From contig NZ_BMII01000022.1 of NCBI RefSeq assembly GCF_014641855.1, forward strand, positions 18,097 to 82,096: a stretch of DNA of 64,000 nt, written 5' to 3'. Both the position numbers and the translations under genes were made by a program. Below, in pieces: positions 46,751-55,087 of the stretch. This DNA comes from Shewanella inventionis. GTDB lineage: Bacteria > Pseudomonadota > Gammaproteobacteria > Enterobacterales > Shewanellaceae. Positions within the stretch are counted from its first letter, which is position 1. Each line of letters opens with the position of its first letter. The notes beneath the pieces are model-generated. The model had not been told where the DNA came from. It was given only the letters and a program-made list of their open reading frames with translations, and did not search any database.

Positions 46751-47239
46751 ATGGCCGGTAAAGATAGACAACTTACATTGCGTTTTTTGGCCGAACCTGC
46801 AGATGTAAATTTTGGTGGAAAAGTGCACGGTGGCGCTGTGATGAAGTGGATCGATTTGGCCGCATATGCATCAGCAGCTGGATGGAGCGGTAAATATTGT
46901 ATTACTGTTTACGCTGGCGGTATTCGTTTTGTTAAACCTATCCATGTTGGCAATATTGTAGAGGTGACAGGTAAAGTGATTTATACCGGCAGCACTTCGA
47001 TGCATATTGCGATAGATGTTAAAGCGGGTGATCCTAAAGAGTCTGAACGTCATTTGACCACACATTGTATCGTGATTATGGTGGCCGTTGATTATGAAGG
47101 TAAGCCCACATCAGTCCCTGAATGGATCCCTGAAACTGCTGATGATGTTCGTTTACGTGATAGTGCATTACGATTAATGGATATGCGTAAACGCATTGGT
47201 GCTGAAATGGAAGCACATGTTAAACCATCTGTTGAATAA
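46751..47239 (+). CDS. Acyl-CoA thioesterase (hotdog fold, BFIT/YciA-like)
   Basis: 162 residues with one hotdog domain: DVNFGGKVHGGAVMKWIDLAAY, IRFVKPIHVGNIVEV and HCIVIMVAVD. It hydrolyses acyl-CoA to free fatty acid and CoA. It is followed after 13 bp by a dehydrogenase on the same strand, forming a two-gene unit. Confidence 0.87.
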   Translation: MAGKDRQLTLRFLAEPADVNFGGKVHGGAVMKWIDLAAYASAAGWSGKYCITVYAGGIRFVKPIHVGNIVEVTGKVIYTGSTSMHIAIDVKAGDPKESERHLTTHCIVIMVAVDYEGKPTSVPEWIPETADDVRLRDSALRLMDMRKRIGAEMEAHVKPSVE

Positions 47240-47252
47240 ATAAGGAAAAATC

Positions 47253-48128
47253 ATGGCCAAGGTTGCATTTATTGGTTTAGGCGTTATGGGTTACCCTATG
47301 GCTGGTCACTTAGTCAAACAAGGGCATGAGGTTACGGTTTATAATCGTACAACGTCAAAAGCTACTCAGTGGGTTGAGCAATTTGGTGGCCAATTAGCGT
47401 TAACGCCAAAAGATGCCGCGAAGGGACAAGATTTTGTGTTTACCTGTGTGGGCAATGACGATGATTTACGCCAAGTGGTACTTGGTGAACAAGGCGTCGC
47501 TCACGGTATGCACCCTAGTGCGGTGTTAGTTGATCATACTACAGCTTCAGCTGATGTTGCCCGTGAGATTGCTGCGCATTTAGCGTTGCGGAACATCGCC
47601 TTTCTTGATGCGCCGGTATCTGGTGGCCAAGCAGGCGCCGAAAATGGTGTGTTAACCGTGATGATGGGTGGCGAGCAAACCCATTATGATGCTGTAAAAC
47701 CGGTTATTGACGCTTATAGTCGCTGTGCAGAGTTGTTAGGTCCTGTAGGCGCTGGCCAGTTAACAAAAATGGTTAATCAAATCTGTATTGCAGGTGTTGT
47801 GCAAGGTTTGGCAGAAGGCCTTCATTTTGCTAAAAGTGCTGGTTTAGACGGTCTTAAAGTGATTGAGGTTATTAGTAAGGGAGCGGCCCAAAGCTGGCAG
47901 ATGGAAAATCGTTATCAAACCATGTGGCAAGGTAAATACGATTTTGGTTTTGCTATTGATTGGATGCGAAAAGATTTAGGGATTGCATTAGATGAAGCTC
48001 GCCGTAATGGCAGCCATTTACCCGTTGCCGCTTTGGTTGATCAATTTTATTCAGAAGTTCAAGCGATGAAAGGTAACCGTTGGGACACCTCAAGCTTGCT
48101 TGCACGGCTAGAAAAATCACGCAGTTAA
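47253..48128 (+). CDS. NAD(P)-dependent beta-hydroxyacid dehydrogenase (HIBADH/GarR family)
   Basis: 291 residues. Rossmann motif FIGLGVMGYPMAGHL at the N-terminus, substrate motif DAPVSGGQAGAENG, catalytic lysine in GQLTKMVNQ (around 170), and DLGIALDEARRNG at the C-terminus. Members act on 3-hydroxyisobutyrate, tartronate semialdehyde or related acids. The exact substrate is not fixed by sequence. Confidence 0.87.
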   Translation: MAKVAFIGLGVMGYPMAGHLVKQGHEVTVYNRTTSKATQWVEQFGGQLALTPKDAAKGQDFVFTCVGNDDDLRQVVLGEQGVAHGMHPSAVLVDHTTASADVAREIAAHLALRNIAFLDAPVSGGQAGAENGVLTVMMGGEQTHYDAVKPVIDAYSRCAELLGPVGAGQLTKMVNQICIAGVVQGLAEGLHFAKSAGLDGLKVIEVISKGAAQSWQMENRYQTMWQGKYDFGFAIDWMRKDLGIALDEARRNGSHLPVAALVDQFYSEVQAMKGNRWDTSSLLARLEKSRS

Positions 48129-48156
48129 TATAGCAATTATCGATGTTTGACAGTAA

Positions 48157-48187
48157 CAAGCCTCCACATTTAATTGGGGGCTTTTTA
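48157..48187 (+). terminator. Terminator after the dehydrogenase gene
   Basis: AAGCCTCC ... GGGGGCTT with a 10-nt loop (one mismatch) is followed by TTT. It precedes the MITE-like element. Confidence 0.7.
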
Positions 48188-48221
48188 TTGAAAATCGCTT
48201 CAACATTGGCGTTTGCTGTAT

Positions 48222-48488
48222 TAGGGTCTGTTGATCTTTCAAGATTGTTTTTGCAGCGAATTGTTGGCCATTTCTACAAGGCAGAGACTTTGAGGTGTAG
48301 TTATTCTACATAAAAAGTCGATAACGAAGTAAAAATGGCCAACAAACGCTGCCTGAAAGGTTCGGCTAAAAACGTTTTACTCTTTGTTGAATGGATTTTG
48401 CTTAGATGACTAGGCATCAATCCATTCGTCTCGATTAAAACGTTTTTAACTCGAACAAAATTCAAACAGCAAAGATCAACAGACCCTA
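48222..48488. mobile_element. MITE-like palindromic element
   Basis: 267 bp. The perfect 18-bp terminal inverted repeats TAGGGTCTGTTGATCTTT and AAAGATCAACAGACCCTA include a TA on each side, as in IS630/mariner-type insertions. Inside, two further inverted repeats lie one after the other: GCAGCG...TTGGCCATTT with its inverse at about 48271-48353, and TAAAAACGTTTTA with its inverse at about 48367-48449. There is no open reading frame, so it would be moved by a transposase encoded elsewhere. The remainder of the 648-bp gap (48489-48776) shows the cctA promoter region and nothing else recognisable. Confidence 0.75.
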
Positions 48489-48776
48489 GTTATTTACTTT
48501 CAATTTATTCACGAAAAACCATCGAGTTACATGATGTAGCGCACATAATCAATCCAGTAACACTGCTATCATTGTTTCATCTAAATTAATTTTGCTTAAA
48601 GTGACTTGCTTAACTACTTTTAAATTGTCCATTAATTTAGATCTCTATGGATATCAAATTTAATGATTAGCGATATAAATAGTTGAGTGATGAATTAAGT
48701 TAAGTGTCGTGCTTCGGTGTAGGACCTGCGTCAGATAAAAAGAATGTGGGCATACACTAAATTGGAGGAATGAATA

Positions 48777-49112
48777 ATGAGCAACAAACTGCTAAGTGCA
48801 TTGTTTGCGGCAGGTTTTTCGGTAATGATGATGTCTTCTGCATCATTTGCAGCTGACGAAACCCTTGCTGAGTTTCACGTTGAAATGGGTGGCTGTGAAA
48901 GCTGTCATGCTAATGAAGAGCCATCAGCTGATGGCGCATATGAATTTGAACAATGCCAAAGTTGTCATGGTTCACTTGCTGAAATGGATGATAACCACAA
49001 ACCGCATGATGGTGTATTAATGTGTGCTGACTGTCACTCACCTCATGAAGCTAAAGTGGGCGATAAGCCAACATGCGATACATGCCATGATGATGGTCGT
49101 ACTGCTAAATAA
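48777..49112 (+). CDS. cctA: Small tetraheme cytochrome c (CctA/STC)
   Basis: 111 residues. A signal peptide of 25 residues (ASFA) directs it to the periplasm. Four CXXCH heme sites (CESCH, CQSCH, CADCH, CDTCH) and extra histidines for axial ligation fill the mature 86 residues. GGAGG is eight bases before the ATG. It shuttles electrons across the periplasm to terminal reductases and outer-membrane conduits in Shewanella during anaerobic respiration. It is monocistronic with its own terminator. Confidence 0.96.
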   Translation: MSNKLLSALFAAGFSVMMMSSASFAADETLAEFHVEMGGCESCHANEEPSADGAYEFEQCQSCHGSLAEMDDNHKPHDGVLMCADCHSPHEAKVGDKPTCDTCHDDGRTAK

Positions 49113-49129
49113 TTCGTTTATTTAATTAA

Positions 49130-49158
49130 AAAATACCGACATATTATGTCGGTATTTT
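49130..49158 (+). terminator. Terminator after cctA
   Basis: The 11-bp stem AATACCGACAT/ATGTCGGTATT with loop ATT is followed by TTT. Confidence 0.9.
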
Positions 49159-49200
49159 TGTTTTAGACTGAGTATCGTTTTAAACTTAAACTTATGGACA

Positions 49201-49216
49201 TACCTCTTTAGAGGTA
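49201..49216. promoter_or_regulatory. Palindrome TACCTCTTTAGAGGTA upstream of nasA
   Basis: Perfect 7-bp arms with a TT centre, about 172 bp before the predicted nasA transcription start and 29 bp before the first NtrC-like site. It could bind a second regulator; identity unknown. Confidence 0.35.
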
Positions 49217-49243
49217 TATAAATTCTTTTATTTTCAATTGGTT

Positions 49244-49283
49244 GCGCACTTTAACTGTGCTGTGTTGCACTTATGTTGCGCAA
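49244..49283. promoter_or_regulatory. Two NtrC-like enhancer sites
   Basis: Site 1: GCAC-N7-GTGC at 49246-49260. Site 2: GCAC-N7-GCGC at 49267-49281. This is the NtrC core pattern, exact in the first and with one mismatch in the second. Their centres are 21 bp apart, two helical turns, and lie about 120 and 99 bp before the predicted start, as for NtrC at glnA. Confidence 0.65.
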
Positions 49284-49346
49284 TTTTAGTGTTACTTCGC
49301 GGTAAAAACTCTCCCTTTTTAAGTTAAATCAGTAGGTTAATTTTTT

Positions 49347-49362
49347 TGGCACGGCTTTCGCA
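49347..49362 (+). promoter_or_regulatory. Sigma-54 promoter of the nitrate assimilation genes
   Basis: TGGCACGGCTTTCGCA matches the sigma-54 consensus TGGCACRNNNNTTGCW at all fixed bases except one (C for the second T), with GG and GC correctly ten bases apart. Transcription should begin near 49373, leaving a 30-nt leader. A stem ATTAATCA/TGATTAAT at 49365-49387 overlaps the start site. Confidence 0.75.
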
Positions 49363-49403
49363 GTATTAATCACATGAAATGATTAATCTGAAAGGGTCAA
49401 TGT

Positions 49404-52160
49404 ATGTCAACAATCCAATCTAGTTGTGCTTATTGTGGTGTAGGGTGCGGCGTTAGTGTGTCCTCAACTCAAGCAGATTGGGAAAATGCTGACGTGTCTA
49501 CACTCACTTTAACGGGAGATAGTCAACATCCTGCTAACCACGGTCATCTATGTGCTAAAGGTGAGCGTTTACTCGACAGCTTATCTCAGCCTAATGTATT
49601 ACGTTATCCAGTGTTACGTTCAGGTATACCAATAGCCTGGGATGAGGCCAGTTCGTTAATAGCTGATAAGTTTGCCCAAACGATTGCCAAGTATGGTCCC
49701 AACTCTGTTGCGCTGTACCTTTCTGGTCAATTACTTACCGAAGATTATTACGTCGCAAACAAATTTGTTAAAGGTTATCTTAAAACCGCTAATGTCGACA
49801 CGAACTCACGCTTATGTATGTCATCTGCTGTCAGTGCCATGCAACGAACATTTGGTGAAGATGTTGTGCCTGGTTGCTACGATGATATTGAACATGCAGA
49901 AGTGATTATTTTAATCGGTGCCAATACCGCATGGACTCATCCGGTTTTATTTCAGCGTATTTTGGCCGCTAAAAAAGCCAACCAAACGACATTAGTGGTG
50001 ATAGACCCCGTTGCTACCGCCACTGCAAAACAAGCTGACATTCATCTCGCTGTTGCACCCGGTGCGGATTTGGCGTTGTTTCATGGTTTATTAGGGTATT
50101 TAGCCGATAATAAACAGCTTGATCATGAGTATATCGCTACAAATACACAAGGCTTTGAAGAGGTGGTCGGGGATGCACAGCTGTTGAGTGCTGATGTTGC
50201 AAAACTGGCTAAACAAGTGGGTGTAACAGAGGCTGAACTTACCCAGTTTTATCAATTATTTACGCAAAATCGAAATGTACTTACAGCGTCGTGCCAGGGT
50301 ATTAATCAGTCGGTTATTGGCACAGATACCACTAACGCCATTATTAATTGTCATTTAGCCTTGGGGCATGTGGGCAGGGCTGGCAGCGGTTTTTTCTCCT
50401 TAACTGGGCAGCCAAATGCCATGGGCGGTCGTGAGGTGGGCGGCCTAGCAACTCAGTTAGCTTGCCATATGGGGTTTTCTGCTCCAGAGCGTGAACTACT
50501 CGCCGATTTTTGGCAAGTTGACCATGTTGCAGACAAAAAAGGCCTCGCCGCGGTCGATATGTTTGATGCTGTCGCACAAGGCACAATAAAAGCCATTTGG
50601 ATTATGGGCACTAACCCGGTTGTGTCACTCCCTAACAGCAACAAAATTGCGCAAGCGTTGGCAGATTGCCCTTTTGTTGTGGTGTCCGAAATCAGTCCAG
50701 ATTCTGATACTGCAAAACTGGCAGATGTGTTGTTACCCGCTCAAGGTTGGTCTGAGAAATGTGGCACTGTTACTAACAGTGAGCGCACCATCACGCGTCA
50801 GCGTGGTTTTATTGCTGCAAAGGGGCAAAGCAAACCAGATTGGTGGGCCATTAGTCAAGTTGCTCAAAAAATGGGTTTTAATGGTTTTGAGTTTACTAAC
50901 AGTGCGAGTGTATTTCGCGAGTTTGCTGGGTTATCTGCCAAGGTGAAACAGGTTTTTCCAAGTAAAATATTCGATTTAAGTGGATTAACAAACTTAAGTG
51001 ACAGTGAGTATAACGACTTATTACCCACGCAATGGCCAATCGCATCGGCTGATCAAATTGGTCAACAAGGTGTGCGGGTATTTACCCATGGTGTGTTTGC
51101 AACACCAACGGGTAAGGCGCAATTTGTCACACCTGCTGACACCAATATGAGCAATAGCACAACGTCGACCGGTACAGTGATATTGAATAGCGGCCGTAGT
51201 CGCGATCAATGGCACACCATGACCCGTACCGGCCATATTGCTAGTTTGCGAGCAAGTATTCCTGAGCCCATCATTCAACTGCATCCTGAAACACTTGCAC
51301 AATATTCAGTGAAAGAAGGCGAGCTCGTTACTCTTGAGTCGGATGTACAACATAATACCAGCCAATTTGCGCTTGCACGTGTGGTGATTGACCAAGATAT
51401 ACCTAAGAGCATGGCTTTAATGTCTATGCATTGGTCTGAGCAATTTTCATTAGGTAAGGGTGTGAACCAGTACCTTGATAACCGAGTCGATCCCGTTTCT
51501 TTGCAGCCTGGGTTTAAGTCTCAAGCGGTTGTTATTAAGCCTGTAGAACTGGCATTACAAGGTATTGTGTTTGGCTCTCATGATCCTTCAGCTCAAGGTA
51601 TGTGCTGGCAGGTTGCGCAAACATTAACAACAGGAGTATGCCATCACATCGGTTTTAGCCGAGCTGAAGATGGTTTTGCTTATCAGTCTACACCTCACTC
51701 ATTATTATGGTCAGCTAACGTAAATGGCCAGCGAGTGCATGTGCAATGCAATATGGAAAAAGACATCGTTTGTGCCATTAAAGTGTTGTCTACCACCCGT
51801 GTTCATTTGGCACTAGAGCCCATGAATGCGTTTATCGGAAAGCCCATCGATAAGACATTCATTAAGAAATTACATCAGCAAATAAATGCTGGAAACAGCC
51901 CATTGATTTGTGCTTGCACAGGGGTGACTGAGGCACAAATTGCTAACCAGATAAATGCCGAATTTGATCAACAAGTATTTCATCATGGCAAACAGCATTT
52001 GCAATTTGATAAGGCATTAGATGCCACTCAATCCAGTTTAGGCTGTGGCCGTCAATGTGGTAGTTGCCAAAGTGAAGTTAAACAATGTGCCCAAGCACAT
52101 TGGCAGCAAGCACTAACCTATGTCGATTTAGAATACTCAACTGAAGAGGATGTTGCCTAA
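49404..52160 (+). CDS. nasA: Assimilatory nitrate reductase catalytic subunit
   Basis: 918 residues, cytoplasmic (no Tat signal). The N-terminal 4Fe-4S domain has CAYCGVGCGV and HLCAKGERL. The molybdopterin oxidoreductase domain includes NTNSRLCMSSAV-like (VDTNSRLCMSSA), GQPNAMGGREVGG and IMGTNPVVSLP. The Mo-bis-MGD dinucleotide-binding domain is near 590-720 (SGRSRDQWHTMTRTG). The C-terminal 60 residues form a BFD-like 2Fe-2S domain (CACTGV, CGRQCGSC). It reduces nitrate to nitrite for nitrogen assimilation. No separate NADH-dependent electron-transfer subunit is present in the window. Its stop overlaps the next ATG (TAATG). Confidence 0.95.
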   Translation: MSTIQSSCAYCGVGCGVSVSSTQADWENADVSTLTLTGDSQHPANHGHLCAKGERLLDSLSQPNVLRYPVLRSGIPIAWDEASSLIADKFAQTIAKYGPNSVALYLSGQLLTEDYYVANKFVKGYLKTANVDTNSRLCMSSAVSAMQRTFGEDVVPGCYDDIEHAEVIILIGANTAWTHPVLFQRILAAKKANQTTLVVIDPVATATAKQADIHLAVAPGADLALFHGLLGYLADNKQLDHEYIATNTQGFEEVVGDAQLLSADVAKLAKQVGVTEAELTQFYQLFTQNRNVLTASCQGINQSVIGTDTTNAIINCHLALGHVGRAGSGFFSLTGQPNAMGGREVGGLATQLACHMGFSAPERELLADFWQVDHVADKKGLAAVDMFDAVAQGTIKAIWIMGTNPVVSLPNSNKIAQALADCPFVVVSEISPDSDTAKLADVLLPAQGWSEKCGTVTNSERTITRQRGFIAAKGQSKPDWWAISQVAQKMGFNGFEFTNSASVFREFAGLSAKVKQVFPSKIFDLSGLTNLSDSEYNDLLPTQWPIASADQIGQQGVRVFTHGVFATPTGKAQFVTPADTNMSNSTTSTGTVILNSGRSRDQWHTMTRTGHIASLRASIPEPIIQLHPETLAQYSVKEGELVTLESDVQHNTSQFALARVVIDQDIPKSMALMSMHWSEQFSLGKGVNQYLDNRVDPVSLQPGFKSQAVVIKPVELALQGIVFGSHDPSAQGMCWQVAQTLTTGVCHHIGFSRAEDGFAYQSTPHSLLWSANVNGQRVHVQCNMEKDIVCAIKVLSTTRVHLALEPMNAFIGKPIDKTFIKKLHQQINAGNSPLICACTGVTEAQIANQINAEFDQQVFHHGKQHLQFDKALDATQSSLGCGRQCGSCQSEVKQCAQAHWQQALTYVDLEYSTEEDVA

Positions 52161-53032
52161 TGCAAACTATAGATAGCGTTATCCAAGGCGTTAACTTGAC
52201 TGGTGCAGTTAACTCAACATCATTGCAATCGGGTGAGGTTGCTATCGTTGGTGCCGGTTGTGGTCAGTTAGAGTTAATGACAATAAAAGCTGCGCGCATT
52301 GTTGCTCAAGCTGAAGCACTGGTATTTGATAGCCTGGTCAGCAGTGAAATCCTAACCTTGGTAACACCCACTTGCCAGCGTCATTTTGTTGGTAAACGGT
52401 GTGGCCAACCGAGTATCAAGCAAGAAGACATCAACGCATTGCTATTGTCGTTGGCTCGGCAAGGCTTAAAAGTGGTGCGTTTAAAAGGTGGTGATCCGCA
52501 TATTTTTGGTCGCGGCTCTGAAGAAGCACTTTATCTTGCCCAACATGGCATTCGTTCTCAGTTTGTTGCAGGTGTTACTGCGGCATTAGGTTGTGCCTCA
52601 AGTACAGGCATTCCGCTTACGTTTCGCGGTATGGCACGCAGCGTTACCTTAATCACCGGTACTAAAATGTCGGATGATGATAATGCGGTGGCTCCTGCTC
52701 AGTGGCAAGCCTTATTAGCTGCTCAGTCGACGTTGGTTTTCTATATGGGCAAAGAACAAGCCGCCCGTATTTCAGTGGGTTTGCTTGACGCACAATGTGA
52801 CGCAACTTTACCCGTGGCCTTTGTCACCAATGGCGGCAGACCGAATCAAATAGTGACTTACGCAACGGTCAAAACCATGGCTGAAGCCGCATTAACCATT
52901 AAAGATTCTGGACCGACCTTGATTATTATTGGTGACGTGGTTGGCGTTGGTCAGCAATTAACTTCGTTACTAAATGATATTGATTTTGCTTCGTCACAGC
53001 CACATCAAGAATATGAGGCTTTATATGCCTAA
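52160..53032 (+). CDS. cobA: Divergent uroporphyrinogen-III C-methyltransferase (SUMT)
   Basis: 290 residues with an N-terminal extension of about 25. SUMT motifs are visible: VRLKGGDPHIFGRGSEE, GVTAALGCASSTGIPLT, VTLITGT and ATLPVAFVTNGG. It makes precorrin-2, leading to siroheme, the cofactor of NirB. Odd points: the SAM-loop motif GAGPGDPELLT reads GAGCGQLELMT, losing the conserved Asp-Pro, and the following LTHR reads LTFR. It may be slower, specialised, or partly impaired. It is coupled to nasA by a one-base overlap and to the next gene by an 8-bp overlap. Confidence 0.88.
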   Translation: MQTIDSVIQGVNLTGAVNSTSLQSGEVAIVGAGCGQLELMTIKAARIVAQAEALVFDSLVSSEILTLVTPTCQRHFVGKRCGQPSIKQEDINALLLSLARQGLKVVRLKGGDPHIFGRGSEEALYLAQHGIRSQFVAGVTAALGCASSTGIPLTFRGMARSVTLITGTKMSDDDNAVAPAQWQALLAAQSTLVFYMGKEQAARISVGLLDAQCDATLPVAFVTNGGRPNQIVTYATVKTMAEAALTIKDSGPTLIIIGDVVGVGQQLTSLLNDIDFASSQPHQEYEALYA

Positions 53033-54185
53033 AATTGGCGAGCTAACCTTAACATCAGCCGAAGCATTTGATTTTCGGTTATTAATAAAGGCACTTGGCA
53101 AAGGTGAAAAGGGCTCGCGCGCGTTAACTTTTGCAGAGGCTGCTTTATTGATAGAAGGGTTTGCCTCCGGGCATGCCACTCGCGTACAAATGGCCAGTGC
53201 CATGATGCTCATGCGAGTGCGCGGTGAAACCGTTGACGAAGTCGCAGGCATGGTTGCCGGATTACGCCGAAGTGTTGTTACTGGCTGGGAGTCACTCACG
53301 GTCGATATTGATTGGCCCGTTTATGCCGGTAAACGTGAGCAATTGCCTTGGTTATTGTTGGTGGCAAAACTGCTCGCAAGCCAAGGGATTAGAGTGATGC
53401 TACATGGCGATAGCCAGGCATTGCCTCATCGTCGTCATGTTGAATCTTGCATCGATGCATTAAATATTCGTTGTTGCACTTGCCCAAACAGTGCGCAGGA
53501 TGCATTAAATTCTGATCATATCGTTTATGTTCGTGCTGGGGATTTAGTGCCTGTTTTAGATGATTGCCGCCAATTACATCAAGAACTCGGTTTACGCAGT
53601 TTAATTCAATCAGCAGCACGTTGTATTAATCCAACTAATGCACCGATCAGTTTACGCAGTTATTTTCACCCTGGGTTAGATGATTTACATCAGCAAGTAT
53701 GCGAAACCCTATTTGCACATAAAGATTACTCAGCAGGTCAGATTGCTATTTTTAAAGGGTTGCAAGGTGAAACAGAGATTAACCCTAGAGTGGCGACAGA
53801 TATCAGAGTTATTAGTGGGCAAGCTAATAAACTTGTGTTGTCGAGTATCACTATCCCAACATTATTAGAAGGTTTTTCTGGTGCAAAAATCGGCCAAGCT
53901 GAATTGTCTAGTGAGATCCTTGCGCTGTTATGGCGCGAACAACAATCGTTAAATACAAATATGCTCAGTGAGTTGATGTCATGCACCATGATAGAACAAG
54001 CACTGAGTAGCATCACTGCAACGTTAGCGGTTGTCTTGCTGTTACTTAATCAACAATCGAAACATAGACTGGGTTTACAGCAACCTTTTACCGTAGAGCA
54101 GGCCATCAGTGTCAGTCAACAATGCTGGCAAAATCGTTTTAGTTCTGTAAATAGTCCATTGGCTAATTGGCACAACAAGGAGTAG
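53025..54185 (+). CDS. TrpD2/YbiB-like glycosyltransferase-fold protein
   Basis: 386 residues from ATG 53025, with GAGG six bases upstream. The N-terminal helical domain (LLIKALGKGEKGSRALTFAEAALLIEGFASG, MASAMMLMRVRGET) and the phosphoribosyltransferase-like domain match anthranilate phosphoribosyltransferase relatives of the YbiB/TrpD2 type. The glycine-rich PRPP loop of true TrpD is not apparent, so TrpD activity is unlikely. E. coli YbiB is a nucleic-acid-binding protein. Position between cobA and the ANTAR gene suggests a role in regulating or assembling the nitrate system. Confidence 0.75.
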   Translation: MPKIGELTLTSAEAFDFRLLIKALGKGEKGSRALTFAEAALLIEGFASGHATRVQMASAMMLMRVRGETVDEVAGMVAGLRRSVVTGWESLTVDIDWPVYAGKREQLPWLLLVAKLLASQGIRVMLHGDSQALPHRRHVESCIDALNIRCCTCPNSAQDALNSDHIVYVRAGDLVPVLDDCRQLHQELGLRSLIQSAARCINPTNAPISLRSYFHPGLDDLHQQVCETLFAHKDYSAGQIAIFKGLQGETEINPRVATDIRVISGQANKLVLSSITIPTLLEGFSGAKIGQAELSSEILALLWREQQSLNTNMLSELMSCTMIEQALSSITATLAVVLLLLNQQSKHRLGLQQPFTVEQAISVSQQCWQNRFSSVNSPLANWHNKE

Positions 54186-54187
54186 CA

Positions 54188-54868
54188 ATGCGTAGCTTAA
54201 TTTTGTGTGATCCCAGTTTTTCAGTTGTGCCGGTAGTCGATTGCGAAATGGTGCAATATCAGGCTTGTTTGGCCGCATTTGGACACGTCACTGTATTGGC
54301 TTCAATTAGTCAGGTTGAGCAACGGCTTCACCAGCAGCAGTTTGATACGTTACTGATACTGACTGACAAATTACATAGCCAAATTCAGGGGTTAATTCAA
54401 CGCACTTTAGCCAGCAACCCCATGGTGATTATCGTCAATGCTAAATCCTGGGAACAAACAGTGTTGTCTGAATTACTCGATTGTGGACGCATTACTTTTA
54501 TTCCTGACATGTTAACTGTTAACCGCTTAACGAGCGTGATCAGTTTGGCTCAAATTCGTTTTAATGCCGCCAGTAAAACGCTTGCAGAATTTAAAAAGCT
54601 GGATGATGAAATTCGCAGCATTAAATTACTCAGCCAGGCTAAATTGATCTTGATGCAGCAAGGGTTTGATGAAGCTAAAGCCCACCAAATTATTCAACAA
54701 CAAGCCATGCAAAAAGGCCTATCGTTGGCACAAATGTCTTCTCAAATTATTGCGGTTGTCAATCAATCTAAGCGTGATTGCGCTGAACCGATCAATCATG
54801 GTGCGCCCCATGTTGGTGCGGTTGTGTCTAAGGTGAACATCAACTCGACTAACCATAAAGGTTGTTAA
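54188..54868 (+). CDS. NasT-like ANTAR-domain antiterminator
   Basis: 226 residues. The start is ATG 54188, with AAGGAG five bases upstream (a TTG 21 bp earlier is not needed). Residues 1-120 are a receiver-like fold lacking a clear acidic pocket (LILCDPSFSVV, DTLLILTDKL). Residues 140-195 form an ANTAR domain (LDDEIRSIKLLSQAKLILMQQ, GFDEAKAHQIIQQQAMQKG), which binds RNA leaders and prevents termination in NasR, NasT and AmiR. It lies directly before the nirB leader, which holds a strong terminator, the expected target. No NasS sensor gene is present in the window. Confidence 0.85.
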   Translation: MRSLILCDPSFSVVPVVDCEMVQYQACLAAFGHVTVLASISQVEQRLHQQQFDTLLILTDKLHSQIQGLIQRTLASNPMVIIVNAKSWEQTVLSELLDCGRITFIPDMLTVNRLTSVISLAQIRFNAASKTLAEFKKLDDEIRSIKLLSQAKLILMQQGFDEAKAHQIIQQQAMQKGLSLAQMSSQIIAVVNQSKRDCAEPINHGAPHVGAVVSKVNINSTNHKGC

Positions 54869-54912
54869 GTATTAAATTGTTTAAAATCAGATGTTTATTT
54901 TGCTATGTCTGT

Positions 54913-54928
54913 TGGCATAAAGTCTGCA
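54913..54928 (+). promoter_or_regulatory. Sigma-54-like promoter upstream of nirB
   Basis: TGGCATAAAGTCTGCA keeps the GG/GC pair ten bases apart and differs from the sigma-54 consensus at two positions. The predicted start is near 54939. No NtrC-like GCAC-N7-GTGC site was found just upstream. Confidence 0.45.
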
Positions 54929-54938
54929 ATATCACAGT

Positions 54939-55060
54939 ATGTTACTGCGCATAGATAATGGTTGATTAACCAAAGTGTGTAACCAGTAAAATTAAAAATT
55001 CGGGATTGTAACTGGCAATGGCGCCAACTCTTTAATTGGAGTTGGCGCCATTTTGTTTTT
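54939..55060 (+). promoter_or_regulatory. nirB leader with candidate antitermination structure
   Basis: The leader contains the hairpin TGGTT-GATT-AACCA at 54959-54972, which can be enclosed by TTACTG (54942-54947) with CAGTAA (54985-54990). An alternative stem CCAGT (54983-54987) with ACTGG (55011-55015) would use the same bases, so two mutually exclusive folds precede the terminator. I could not find the typical dual hexaloop (A first, G fourth) that ANTAR proteins bind. Confidence 0.45.
55017..55060 (+). terminator. Strong attenuator-type terminator before nirB
   Basis: A perfect 14-bp stem (ATGGCGCCAACTC and its inverse, plus one A-T pair) with an 8-nt loop, followed by TTTTGTTTTT. It stands 28 bp before the nirB start, between two genes of one pathway on the same strand. 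It must be overridden for nirB expression from upstream promoters. Confidence 0.9.
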
Positions 55061-55087
55061 ACGGTCTCAGGCATGAAGGAGTAGGAA

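Noticed and set aside
54800..54825. NtrC-like site at the end of the ANTAR gene (TGCGCC...GGTGCG)
   Set aside because: The half-sites are two bases too far apart for the NtrC pattern and lie in coding sequence.
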